Assembly: GCF_052113205.1 (NCBI RefSeq)
Contig: NZ_JBFRCU010000007.1
Coordinates: 62,001 to 126,000, forward strand
DNA: 64,000 nt
Reading direction: 5' to 3'
Origin: Inquilinus sp052113205
GTDB taxonomy: Bacteria; Pseudomonadota; Alphaproteobacteria; DSM-16000; Inquilinaceae
Part shown: piece after piece, positions 19,901 to 27,695 of the stretch
Layout: each line of letters opens with the position of its first letter
How positions within the stretch are numbered: the first letter of the stretch is position 1
Position numbers and translations under genes: made by a program
The notes under the pieces: generated by a model
The model's input: the letters and a program-made list of their open reading frames with translations, nothing else
Told to the model about the DNA's origin: nothing
Databases searched by the model: none

Positions 19901-20929
19901 TCAGAACAGGCTGCTCTCCTTGAGATACTCCGTGGCGACCGCCTCGATCGTCTTCTTCTGCACGTCGACCTCGCCGTTCAGGCGCTGCATCGTCGCGTCG
20001 TCCAGCCGGGTCGCAAGGGTCTCGAGCAGAGGCTTGAGGTCGGGATGGGCGTCGAGCACGTCCTGCCGCACCACCGGCACCAGCGCGTAGTTGGGGAAGA
20101 AGCCCTTGTCGTCCTTCAGCAGGGTCAGGTTCATCGCGGCAATGCGGCCGTCGGTTGCCGCCACCACCGAGACGTCGACATCGCCATTGGCCAGGGCCGG
20201 GAACACCAGGCCGATCTCCATTGGCCGGACATTGGCGCGGCCGGCCTTGAAGTCGTAGGCCTTCTGCAGGCCCAACAGCCCGTCCTCGCGCTTGGGGAAC
20301 TCCGCCGTGGTCGCCATCACCGGGTCCTTGCCGTCCTTGTAGGCGGCGGCGAGGTCGGACAGCGTCACCATCCCGTCGGTCTTCGGATTGCCCTTGCGGG
20401 TGGCCAGGGCATAGGTGTTGTTGGCCTTGGACGGGGCCAGCCACACCAGGCCTTTGGCGCCGTCGAGTTCCTTCACCTTGGCGTAGGTCTCGTCCGGCGT
20501 CAGCTTGTCGGTGATCTTGTTGAAGGTGACCAGCGAGGTGCCGGTGTATTCCCAGTACAGGTCGACCTCGCCGCTTTCGAGGGCGGCGCGGACGATGTTG
20601 GTGCCCATGCCGTCCTTCTTCTCGACCGTGTAGCCCTTGCTCTCCAGCAGCTGCTTGGTCATCTCGGCCAGCAGGAACTGCTCGGTGAAGTCCTTGCCGC
20701 CGACGGTCAGCTCGGCCGCGCCGGCGGCGGCGCCGAAGGCCAGCAGCGCGATCGCCGACAGGATCGCGCGCTTCAGAGACCTTTTCAGAATCCCCCAACC
20801 CGTCATCCCCGCGAAAGCGGGGATCTCGTTACGCATTGACCGGAAAGGGATTCCCGCTTTCGCGGGAATGACGGCAAAGGGATAAGTCGTTGTTCTGAAA
20901 AGATCTCGCTTCAAAATCGTCTTGATCAT
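19901..20929 (-). CDS. Osmoprotectant/glycine-betaine-type ABC substrate-binding protein with a repeat in its leader
   Basis: This periplasmic receptor of OpuAC/OsmF type (342 residues) captures a quaternary-ammonium or similar osmolyte. The mature part starts AAELTVGGKDFTEQFLLAE, a hallmark of the family, and contains DLYWEYTGTSL. The start at 20929 is supported by AGGGAG eight bases upstream. Between MIKTILKR and a normal signal peptide (SLKRAILSAIALLAFG) lie about 42 codons supplied by a palindromic genomic repeat, giving IPAKAGIP and NEIPAFAGMTG. Removing them would leave an ordinary signal peptide. Translation might instead begin at internal ATGs, but none has a good ribosome-binding site. 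It is followed by the permease, ATPase and second permease genes of the same system. Confidence 0.9.
   Translation of the reverse strand: MIKTILKRDLFRTTTYPFAVIPAKAGIPFRSMRNEIPAFAGMTGWGILKRSLKRAILSAIALLAFGAAAGAAELTVGGKDFTEQFLLAEMTKQLLESKGYTVEKKDGMGTNIVRAALESGEVDLYWEYTGTSLVTFNKITDKLTPDETYAKVKELDGAKGLVWLAPSKANNTYALATRKGNPKTDGMVTLSDLAAAYKDGKDPVMATTAEFPKREDGLLGLQKAYDFKAGRANVRPMEIGLVFPALANGDVDVSVVAATDGRIAAMNLTLLKDDKGFFPNYALVPVVRQDVLDAHPDLKPLLETLATRLDDATMQRLNGEVDVQKKTIEAVATEYLKESSLF
20771..20912. repeat. Mosaic palindromic repeat (CCCGCGAAAGCGGG core) inside a coding sequence
   Basis: The palindromic core, 20801-20874, begins CGTCATCCCCGCGAAAGCGG and ends with the complement ATGACGG. Conserved tails extend outwards on both sides: GTTGGGGGATTCTGAAAAGG (minus strand, left) and GACGGCAAAGGGATAAGTCG (right). 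Closely similar tails flank the different core at 45650-45738. The whole element is translated in frame as part of the binding-protein leader. Confidence 0.85.
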
Positions 20930-20955
20930 CGACTTGCTCCCTGTTTGTTGTGCCC

Positions 20956-21738
20956 TCACCGCAGCGGGTTGATCCCGCGCGGCATGAGGTGGATCTGCAG
21001 CCGGCCGACCGCGAAGTCGGTCAGCACGGCCAGCAGCGCCGTCGGGATGGCGCCGGCCAGCATCATCGGCAGGTCGTTCAGGGCGATGCCGGTGAAGATC
21101 AGCTCGCCCAAGCCCCCGGCGCCGATCAGGAAGGCCAGCGGCGCGGTGCCGACGCAGATCGACAGGGCGGTCCGGACGCCGCCGAAGATGATGAACAGCG
21201 CGTTCGGCAGCTCGACCCGCCAGAACACCTGGGTGGGGGTCATGCCCATGCCCCGCGCCGCCTCGATCAGCGGCGTCGGCACAGTGCGCAGCCCGGCATA
21301 GGTGTTGCGGACGATCGGCAGCAGCGTCGCCGCCCACAGGCCGAACACCGACGGCACCGTGCCGATGCCCAGCACCGTCATGCTCAGCGCCAGCACCGCC
21401 AGCGTCGGGATCGTGGTGCCGAGGTTGAACACCTGCAGGATCAGCTCGGCCGAGCGGCGGAAGGCGGGGCGGGACAGCGCGGCGCCGGCCGGCACGCCGG
21501 TCAGGATGGCGAGGCCGCCGGCCCAGGCCACCAGCTCGACATGCTGCAGGCCGAGGAAGACGATGTCCTCCTGATAGGACAGGATCTCGGCCGGCATGTC
21601 GCTCGACAGCCACCACAGCACCGCCGCCGCGGCCAGCAGCAGCCACAGCAATGCGGCGATGCCCGGGACGGGGAGGGGGCGCCCGCCTGCCGCCAGCGGC
21701 GCTGCACGTCCGGTCCAGGCCTTGCCGACATCGCTCAT
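20956..21738 (-). CDS. Osmoprotectant ABC transporter permease (OpuCB/ProW type)
   Basis: This is a membrane subunit of 260 residues with about six hydrophobic segments. The inner-membrane component motif is seen at EAARGMGMTPTQVFWRVELP, the EAA loop that docks onto the ATPase. The ATG at 21738 overlaps the stop of the ATPase gene by 4 bp (ATGA). It is one of two non-identical permeases in the operon, as in OpuC-type systems. The N-terminus is slightly longer than usual and Pro/Gly-rich. Confidence 0.92.
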   Translation of the reverse strand: MSDVGKAWTGRAAPLAAGGRPLPVPGIAALLWLLLAAAAVLWWLSSDMPAEILSYQEDIVFLGLQHVELVAWAGGLAILTGVPAGAALSRPAFRRSAELILQVFNLGTTIPTLAVLALSMTVLGIGTVPSVFGLWAATLLPIVRNTYAGLRTVPTPLIEAARGMGMTPTQVFWRVELPNALFIIFGGVRTALSICVGTAPLAFLIGAGGLGELIFTGIALNDLPMMLAGAIPTALLAVLTDFAVGRLQIHLMPRGINPLR

Positions 21739-22856
21739 GCCGAGGCCCCCCGCGCCGACAGGCCGCGGATGATGCCGGCATAGGTCAGGGCGCCCTGGAT
21801 CCGGCCCTCGGCGTCGACGCAGGGCAGCAGCGGCATGTCATGCGCGAACATCAGCGTCACGGCGGTGCGCAAATCGGCGGTCAGGGGGATGGTGGCGCGG
21901 ATCGGCTCGGCGCAATCGCCGCAGGTGCCGCCGCGGACCGCCCCGGCCCGGCTGCCGGAGACCATGGCGCCGGGCCGGCCGTCCGCATCCAGCACCAGCA
22001 CGGCGGGGCAGCCGCTGGCCTGCATCAGCTCGCGCGCCCGGCCGACCGGATCGTCATGCCGGACCGTGCCGGGCCGGCCCAGCGGCACATCGGCGATGCG
22101 CACCAGCCGCAGCCGCTTCAGCGTGCGGTCGGTGCCGAGGAAGGTCTCGATGAACGGGGTGGCCGGGTTGGCCAGCAGCTGCTCGGGCGTCGCGAACTGC
22201 TCCAGCCGTCCGGCGCGGAAGATGGCGACCCGGTCGGCCATCTTCACCGCCTCGTCCAGATCATGCGAGACGAAGATCACGGTCTTCCGCAGCGCCGCCT
22301 GCATGCGCAGGAACTCGTCCTGGATCGCCTCGCGGTTGATCGGGTCGATGGCACCGAAGGGCTCGTCCATCAGCAGCACCGGCGGGTCCGCCGCCAGGGC
22401 CCGGATCACGCCGACGCGCTGCTGCTGCCCGCCCGACAGCTCCTTCGGGTAGCGGTCCATGAATACCGCCGGCTCCATCGCCACCAGCTCCAGCAGCTCG
22501 GCGGCGCGGGCGCGGGACTTCCTGCGGTCCCAGCCCAGGAGGTCGGGCACGACGCAGATGTTCTCGGCCACGGTCTTGTTCGGGAACAGCCCGATCTGCT
22601 GGATGACGTAGCCGATCGACCGGCGCAGCCGGATCGGGTCGACCGTCCGGGTGTCGCGGCCGTCGATGAACACCGTGCCGCCGGTCGGCTCGATCAGGCG
22701 GTTGATCATCCGCATGGTCGTGGTCTTGCCGCAGCCGGAGGGCCCGAGCAGCACGCAGATCTCGCCGGCCGGCAGCTCGAAGCTGACCTCGTCGACCGCG
22801 ACCACCGGCCCGGACGGGGTGTCGAACACCTTGGTCAGGCGGTCCAGCCGGATCAT
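21735..22856 (-). CDS. Osmoprotectant ABC transporter ATP-binding protein (OpuCA/ProV type)
   Basis: This is the energising subunit, 373 residues. Walker A GPSGCGKTT is at about residues 38-46, signature LSGGQQQRVGVIRAL at about 137, Walker B VLLMDEPFGAIDP next. The C-terminal ~110 residues resemble a CBS pair, which in OpuA-type ATPases senses ionic strength; here it includes an unusual Cys pair in GGTCGDCAEP. The ATG at 22856 overlaps the preceding permease stop by 4 bp. The context points to uptake of a betaine-like solute. Confidence 0.93.
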   Translation of the reverse strand: MIRLDRLTKVFDTPSGPVVAVDEVSFELPAGEICVLLGPSGCGKTTTMRMINRLIEPTGGTVFIDGRDTRTVDPIRLRRSIGYVIQQIGLFPNKTVAENICVVPDLLGWDRRKSRARAAELLELVAMEPAVFMDRYPKELSGGQQQRVGVIRALAADPPVLLMDEPFGAIDPINREAIQDEFLRMQAALRKTVIFVSHDLDEAVKMADRVAIFRAGRLEQFATPEQLLANPATPFIETFLGTDRTLKRLRLVRIADVPLGRPGTVRHDDPVGRARELMQASGCPAVLVLDADGRPGAMVSGSRAGAVRGGTCGDCAEPIRATIPLTADLRTAVTLMFAHDMPLLPCVDAEGRIQGALTYAGIIRGLSARGASA

Positions 22857-23515
22857 GCCACGGCTCCCCGGGCCAGCCCCTTCGAGGTCAGCCGCCGCTG
22901 CGCCAGCGCCAGCAGCAGGTCGACCGCGATCGCCAGCAGCGACACCGCGACCGCGCCGGTGATCAGCTGCCGCGGGTCCGACTGGCTGATGCCGCGCGCG
23001 ATGAAGGTGCCCAGGCCGCCGGCGCCGATATAGGCGGCGATCGCGGTGACCCCGATGTTCATCACCGCGGCGGTGCGGACCCCGGCCATGATCACCGGGA
23101 TCGCCAGCGGGATCTCGACCTGGCGCAGCCGCTGCGCCGCGCTCATGCCCATGCCGATGCCGGCCTCGCGCAGCGCCGGGTCGACATCGACGATGGCGGT
23201 GTAGGTGTTGCGGATGATCGGCAGCTGCGAATAGAGGATGATCGCGATCACGGCCGGGACGGTGCCGATGCCGTGGCCGATCGGCGACAGCAGCGGGATC
23301 ATCAGCCCGAACAGCGCCACCGACGGCACCGTGATCATCATCGAGGCGAGGTACAGGACCACATCCGCGGCCCGCCTGGACTGGGTGATGGCGATGCCGA
23401 TCGGGACCGCGGTGACGATCGCGATCGAGACCGCGATGGCGACGATCGACACGTGCTCCAGCGCCCGCGCCGCGATCACGTCCAGGTTGTCATAGGCAAA
23501 GGTGAGCGTGTCCAT
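22853..23515 (-). CDS. Osmoprotectant ABC transporter permease (OpuCD/ProW type)
   Basis: This is the second membrane subunit, 220 residues with five or six hydrophobic segments. The EAA loop reads EAGIGMGMSAAQRLRQVEIP and the late motif YIGAGGLGTFIARG is typical of betaine-family permeases. The ATG at 23515 gives the normal family length; sequence further upstream in this frame overlaps the cysteine hydrolase and is not protein-like. It starts 29 bp after the cysteine hydrolase gene, suggesting that the enzymes and the importer are made from one transcript. Confidence 0.92.
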   Translation of the reverse strand: MDTLTFAYDNLDVIAARALEHVSIVAIAVSIAIVTAVPIGIAITQSRRAADVVLYLASMMITVPSVALFGLMIPLLSPIGHGIGTVPAVIAIILYSQLPIIRNTYTAIVDVDPALREAGIGMGMSAAQRLRQVEIPLAIPVIMAGVRTAAVMNIGVTAIAAYIGAGGLGTFIARGISQSDPRQLITGAVAVSLLAIAVDLLLALAQRRLTSKGLARGAVA

Positions 23516-23544
23516 CAGGCCGCGATCCCGTGATTGCCTCGTCG

Positions 23545-24228
23545 TCAAAGGTCGAGATAGAGCCTCGCCGCAGTGTCGTAGGTGAAGCGCAGCGGCACCG
23601 ATCCCTGCACGCGCCAGGCCTTCACCGTCTCCCCTGCCATCAGCCGGGAGGCGCCGACGGTGTCGACGACGGCGCCGCCATAGAGCCGGTTGGCGAGGTT
23701 GAGGATGGCGGTCTGGTGCATCGCCGCGCTGCCGCTGCCGCAAGCGTCTTTCACCAGGGCGACGCGGAAGCCGCGCCCGACCGCATCGCGCACCGTCTCG
23801 GCGATGCAGGCCTCGGTCCACACCCCGGCGACGAACAGCCATTCGGTGCCCAAAGCCGCCAGCCGGTCGGCCAGCCCGCCCCCGGCGAAGGCGCTGGCCT
23901 CCGACTTCACCAGCACCGGCTCGCGGTCGGTCGGGCCGACCTCGGCGCAGATCTCCGACAGCGGGTCGTCGGCGTCGCTGAAGGCCGAGCTGCCGTCCGC
24001 CATCACCGGGTGGAACGGCTTCGTCCGTTGTGCCGCCAGGTCGACGACATAGGCGGAGTGCAGCACCGGGATCCCGGCATTCCGCGCCGCGCGCTGCAGC
24101 CGCTGGACGTTGCCGATCACCGCGTCGAAGCCTTCGACCAGGTAGCGGCGGTCCTTGCGGTGCTCCTCCTGCAGGTCGACGAACAGCGCCGCCGCCCGGC
24201 CAGGCTCGATGGTCAGGGCCGTCCGCAT
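23545..24228 (-). CDS. Cysteine hydrolase (isochorismatase-like family)
   Basis: This is a 227-residue amidohydrolase-type enzyme. The catalytic triad is visible: Asp in ALFVDLQEEH (residue 18), Lys in VLVKSEASAF (about 108) and nucleophile Cys in VAGVWTEACIAETV (about 142). Members cleave C-N bonds in amides, ureas or carbamates (N-carbamoylsarcosine, nicotinamide, ureidoacrylate) or act as isochorismatases. The ATG at 24228 overlaps the M24 gene stop (TGATG), with GGAGG just upstream. Together with the betaine-type importer it suggests breakdown of an imported nitrogenous osmolyte. Substrate unknown. Confidence 0.88.
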   Translation of the reverse strand: MRTALTIEPGRAAALFVDLQEEHRKDRRYLVEGFDAVIGNVQRLQRAARNAGIPVLHSAYVVDLAAQRTKPFHPVMADGSSAFSDADDPLSEICAEVGPTDREPVLVKSEASAFAGGGLADRLAALGTEWLFVAGVWTEACIAETVRDAVGRGFRVALVKDACGSGSAAMHQTAILNLANRLYGGAVVDTVGASRLMAGETVKAWRVQGSVPLRFTYDTAARLYLDL

Positions 24229-25532
24229 CACACCTCCCCGTCCAGGAATTCGTCCTCATAGGGGAAGCGCGACAGCAGCTCGGTGCCGGTCTCGGTGATC
24301 AGGATCTCGTCCTCCAGCTTCACGCCCTCGCGGCCGCCCTTCTCGCCGACATAGCTCTCGACGCTGACCACCATGCCGGGCACCAGATGTCCCTCGCGGC
24401 CATAGGTCTCGTAGTCCATGGCATGGGCGATGAACGGCGTCTCGCCATGCATGCCGACGCCGTGCATGACCGAGGTGTAGCGCTGCTCGACGAAGCGGTC
24501 GGGGATGGTCCAGGCCTTCTCCGCCACCTCGCGGAACGCCATGCCCGGCTTGACGATGCCGATATTGTGCCGGATCTGGTCGTGGGCCATCCGGTACAGC
24601 ATCTTCTGGTAGTCCGTCGGCCGGCCCGGTCCGCAGCGGAAGGTGCGCGAGAAGTCGGAGTAGTAGCCGTAGCAGCCGATCGTGTCGGTATCGAGCGCCA
24701 CCAGCTCGCCCGGCCGGACCTTGCGGCCGCCGGCCTCGCTGAACCACGGGTTGGTGCGCTGGCCGGAGGTCAGCAGCCGGGTCTCGATGAACTCGCCGCC
24801 CTGGCGGATCACCTCGTGATACATGATGGCGAACAGCTCGTTCTCGGAGATGCCGGGCTTGATCGCCTCGCGCACCGCCGCGACCGCCGCCTCGGCCCCG
24901 GCCATCGAGGCCTGCAGGCATTTGATCTCCTCCACCGTCTTCACCGCGCGCACGGCCAGGATCTCGCCCTGGCAGTCGGTGACGGTGCAGCCGCGCTTCT
25001 CCAGCGCCAGCGCGTGCAGGTGGTTGCAGCGGTCGAGGCCGATCTTCATCGACCCGCCGCCATGGGCCCGCAGCAGTTCGGCGATCTCGTCGGCGAAGGC
25101 GCCGGCGCTCTCGCCGTCGCGGTTCGACACCGAGGACCAGACCAGCTTGGACGGCCGCGCCTCGTCGACCGTGTCGAGCACGGTCGAGACGTGATAGCTC
25201 TGCGGGTACTCGAACAGGACGATCGGTCCTGCGGCGGGCACGAAGAAATAGCGGGTCGAGTTGCGCAGGAAGTAGCCGAACATGTTGCGCGACCCGGTGG
25301 CGTAGCGCTGGTTGTACGGGTCGAACAGCACCACCGCGCCATAGCCGGAATTGGCCATCCAGCGGCGCAGCCGGGCGAGGCGGCCCTGGCGCAGCGCATG
25401 GACGTTGACATAGGACGGCTCGGTGTCCGACAGCCACATGCCGACGGATTCGTCCGAGGTGGCCGGGTGGCGCATCCGCTCGGCGAAATCGACGTCCTCG
25501 ACGCTGTCGGGGTTGAACACCACGATGCTCAT
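24228..25532 (-). CDS. M24-family metalloenzyme, DddP/creatinase-like
   Basis: This is a 434-residue pita-bread-fold protein. The five metal ligands appear intact: two Asp in ALDTDTIG and SDFSRT, His in VMHGVGM, Glu in VSVESYV and Glu in VKLEDEI. From memory of the family it resembles DddP, the DMSP lyase, more than true aminopeptidases: GGEFIETRLLTSGQRTNPWF matches the DddP style closely. However, the Asp six residues after the His, the proposed DddP general base, is Gly here. Creatinase and ectoine hydrolase (DoeA) also belong to M24. The start at 25532 has AGGGAGA upstream. It lies in the osmolyte-importer operon, so an osmolyte lyase or hydrolase is likely. Confidence 0.85.
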   Translation of the reverse strand: MSIVVFNPDSVEDVDFAERMRHPATSDESVGMWLSDTEPSYVNVHALRQGRLARLRRWMANSGYGAVVLFDPYNQRYATGSRNMFGYFLRNSTRYFFVPAAGPIVLFEYPQSYHVSTVLDTVDEARPSKLVWSSVSNRDGESAGAFADEIAELLRAHGGGSMKIGLDRCNHLHALALEKRGCTVTDCQGEILAVRAVKTVEEIKCLQASMAGAEAAVAAVREAIKPGISENELFAIMYHEVIRQGGEFIETRLLTSGQRTNPWFSEAGGRKVRPGELVALDTDTIGCYGYYSDFSRTFRCGPGRPTDYQKMLYRMAHDQIRHNIGIVKPGMAFREVAEKAWTIPDRFVEQRYTSVMHGVGMHGETPFIAHAMDYETYGREGHLVPGMVVSVESYVGEKGGREGVKLEDEILITETGTELLSRFPYEDEFLDGEV

Positions 25533-25625
25533 TCGCGTCTCCCTGTTCGACCCAGGATGCGACGGTCGGCAGGCGCGGTTCGTGCAGAATTCCGCAAAGA
25601 GTATGCGGATTTCCGCCAAAAGAAC

Positions 25626-25719
25626 CGTCATGGCGAGGAGCGAAGCGACGTGGCCATCCAGGGGGCCGGGTGCGAGCGGCCCCCTGGATGGCCACACCCC
25701 TGCGGGGCTCGCCATGACG
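25626..25719. repeat. Intergenic palindromic repeat (CGTCATGGCGAG type)
   Basis: This is a 94-bp inverted repeat between the GlxA-type regulator and the M24 gene. The outer arms are CGTCATGGCGAG / CTCGCCATGACG; an inner stem runs GTGGCCATCCAGGGGGCCG against its complement. It is related in its ends to the element at 45650 (CGTCATTGCGAGG) but lacks the conserved tails. It could act as a transcript-stabilising or attenuating hairpin within the leftward transcript. Confidence 0.75.
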
Positions 25720-25732
25720 ATAGCGGGGGTGC

Positions 25733-26713
25733 CTAAGGCCGGCGCGCGGCGCGGGGCGAGACGCCCTCCTGCTCGCGGAACGCCCGGGCGAAGCTGGACA
25801 TGTCGGAGAAGCCGCAGGCCAGGGCGACGTCGCGCACCGGCAGGGTGGAATGGGCCAGCAGGTCCGCCGCCCGCCGCAGCCGCAGCCGGCGGTAATAGGC
25901 GCCGGGGGAGGTGCCGGCCGCTGCGCGGAAGGCGCGCTCCAGCCGGTCGGCCGAGACGCCGAGGCGATCGGCCAGCCCGGTCATGCGCAGCCGGTCCTCT
26001 ACCGCCTCCTCCATGATCGCGATCGCCGACAGCACCAGCTCGTCCTGGATGCCGGTGCGCAGCCGCAGCGGCATCAGCTTGCGGTCGACGCTGGAGCGAA
26101 GCGGGCTGTGCACGAACCATTCGGCGACGCCAGCCGCCAGCTCCGCCCCGCAATCCGTGCCGATGATGTCGAGCATCATGTCCAGGCTGCCGACGCCGCC
26201 GGCCGAGGTGAAGCGCTTGCGGTCGATGACGTAGAGGTCGCGGCACAGCTCGATCTCCGGGAAGGCCTCGGTGAAGGCCGGCTGGCTGGTCCAGTGCAGG
26301 GTGCAGGCATGGCCGTCCAGCAGCCCGGCCCGGGCCAGGAAGAAGGCGGCGTCGGCGACCGCGCCGATCCAGGCCCCGGCCCGCAGGTTGCGGCGGATCC
26401 AGGCGACCGCATGCTCGGCCACCACATGATCGGCATCGCCGCCGGAGCACGCGACGATGCGGTCGACCAGCGGCGCCTCGCGCGCGCCCAGCACCGGCTC
26501 GATGGCGAAGCCGTTCGACGCCCGCACCTTGCCGCCGGACAGGCCGACCGCGATCCAGCGGTAGCACTCGCGCCGGGCCAGGATGTTGGCGGCGCGCAGC
26601 GGCTCGATCACCGAGCTGAACGCCATGGTCGGGAAGCCGGGAAAGACCAGGACGGCGAAGGTGATCGGCGGCGCCGTCCCTGGTTGTGCGCGTCCGCGGG
26701 GTGCCTGAATCAC
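25733..26713 (-). CDS. GlxA-family AraC-type transcriptional regulator
   Basis: This is a 326-residue regulator with an N-terminal DJ-1/PfpI-like domain (about 18-190, FAVLVFPGFPTMAFSSVIEP) and a C-terminal AraC double helix-turn-helix (about 225-322: LADRLGVSADRLERAFRAA, then VRDVALACGFSDMSSFARAF). Members such as GbdR, CdhR and SouR respond to glycine betaine, carnitine or sarcosine, which fits the adjacent osmolyte importer and enzymes. The start is a GTG at 26713 with AGGGA upstream. It has the same orientation as the operon downstream and is separated from it by 200 bp containing a palindromic repeat. Confidence 0.9.
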   Translation of the reverse strand: MIQAPRGRAQPGTAPPITFAVLVFPGFPTMAFSSVIEPLRAANILARRECYRWIAVGLSGGKVRASNGFAIEPVLGAREAPLVDRIVACSGGDADHVVAEHAVAWIRRNLRAGAWIGAVADAAFFLARAGLLDGHACTLHWTSQPAFTEAFPEIELCRDLYVIDRKRFTSAGGVGSLDMMLDIIGTDCGAELAAGVAEWFVHSPLRSSVDRKLMPLRLRTGIQDELVLSAIAIMEEAVEDRLRMTGLADRLGVSADRLERAFRAAAGTSPGAYYRRLRLRRAADLLAHSTLPVRDVALACGFSDMSSFARAFREQEGVSPRAARRP

Positions 26714-26810
26714 GTTGCGTCCCTGGTGCCGGTCGTTGCATCCCTGTCGGACTGCGGAGTGTCCCGACAGGCGGCGCCGCGGTCAACGTCCCCAGTCCGG
26801 ATCGCGTCGC

Positions 26811-27695
26811 ATGAGCGTGTCATGGGCCACATCCAGTCCCGCCGAGCTGCGGGCGCACCACGCCCGGGATGCCGAGGAGCGGGCCGGCCCGCTGCCTGAC
26901 GACGTGTCCGAGTCGATGGTGGAGGAGGCGGGCGCCTTCCGCGGCGGCCTGCTGTTCACGCCGCCGGATCCGTCGCCGGATGCCGCGATCGTCTACTTCC
27001 ACGGCGGCGGCTTCGTGGCGGGAAGCCCGGCGAGCCATCGCGGCGTCACCGCCTGGCTGGCGAAGCTGACCGGGATGCGGGTGCTGTCGGCGCGCTACCG
27101 CCTGGCGCCGGAGCATCCGTTCCCGGCCCAGCGCGAGGATGCGGTGGCGGCCTGCGCCGCCCTCGCCGGGATCGGCGTGGACAGGCTGGTCCTGGCCGGC
27201 GACAGCGCCGGGGCTTGTGTCGCCCTGTGGGGCCTGCAAGGGCTCGATCCTGAGCGGCGGACCCGGGTCGCCGGGGTGGCCCTGCTGTATGGCGGGTTCG
27301 GCGGCATCGAAGGCGGCAGCATCGCCCGCAACGGCACCGCGGAGAACGGGCTGGACGCGGCGACGCTGTCGGTCATGTACCGCCGTCTCGGCCCAGCGGC
27401 GCAGGACGCCTGGCCGTTGGCCTTCGCCGGCGGGATCGCCGTGCCGGCCTATGTCCTGGCGGCGGAGCTGGACGCGGTGTTTGATGATTCCGCCCTGCTG
27501 TTTCAGCGCCTCGGCTCCCGCGCCGACAGCCGCTTCGTCGTGGCCGCCGGCCAGGACCACGGCTTCCTCAAGGGCGCGGGCCGCGATCCCGTCGCGGCGC
27601 GCGAACTCGAGGCTCTCGCCCTCTGGCTGAAGCAACTCGGCGCCGTTGCGGCGGATTCGGTGGCGACGCGCTCCTATCCGAAGGTGAAGGCATAG
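26811..27695 (+). CDS. Alpha/beta hydrolase (hormone-sensitive lipase-like esterase)
   Basis: This 294-residue esterase carries oxyanion-hole motif YFHGGGFVAG (near residue 60), nucleophile elbow LAGDSAGACV (near 128), acid residue in AELDAVFDD and His in GQDHGFLKG. The fold is that of HSL/BD-FAE short-chain esterases; no signal peptide is present, so it is cytoplasmic. The ATG at 26811 is the first that leaves a normal N-terminus. Its last 22 bases overlap the convergent DipZ-like gene. It is divergent from the GlxA-type regulator and might be controlled by it; substrate unknown. Confidence 0.87.
   Translation: MSVSWATSSPAELRAHHARDAEERAGPLPDDVSESMVEEAGAFRGGLLFTPPDPSPDAAIVYFHGGGFVAGSPASHRGVTAWLAKLTGMRVLSARYRLAPEHPFPAQREDAVAACAALAGIGVDRLVLAGDSAGACVALWGLQGLDPERRTRVAGVALLYGGFGGIEGGSIARNGTAENGLDAATLSVMYRRLGPAAQDAWPLAFAGGIAVPAYVLAAELDAVFDDSALLFQRLGSRADSRFVVAAGQDHGFLKGAGRDPVAARELEALALWLKQLGAVAADSVATRSYPKVKA

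Noticed and set aside
24228..25532. Naming the M24 gene dddP
   Set aside because: The overall likeness is strong but the proposed catalytic Asp is Gly here, and no database comparison was possible, so only DddP-like is claimed.
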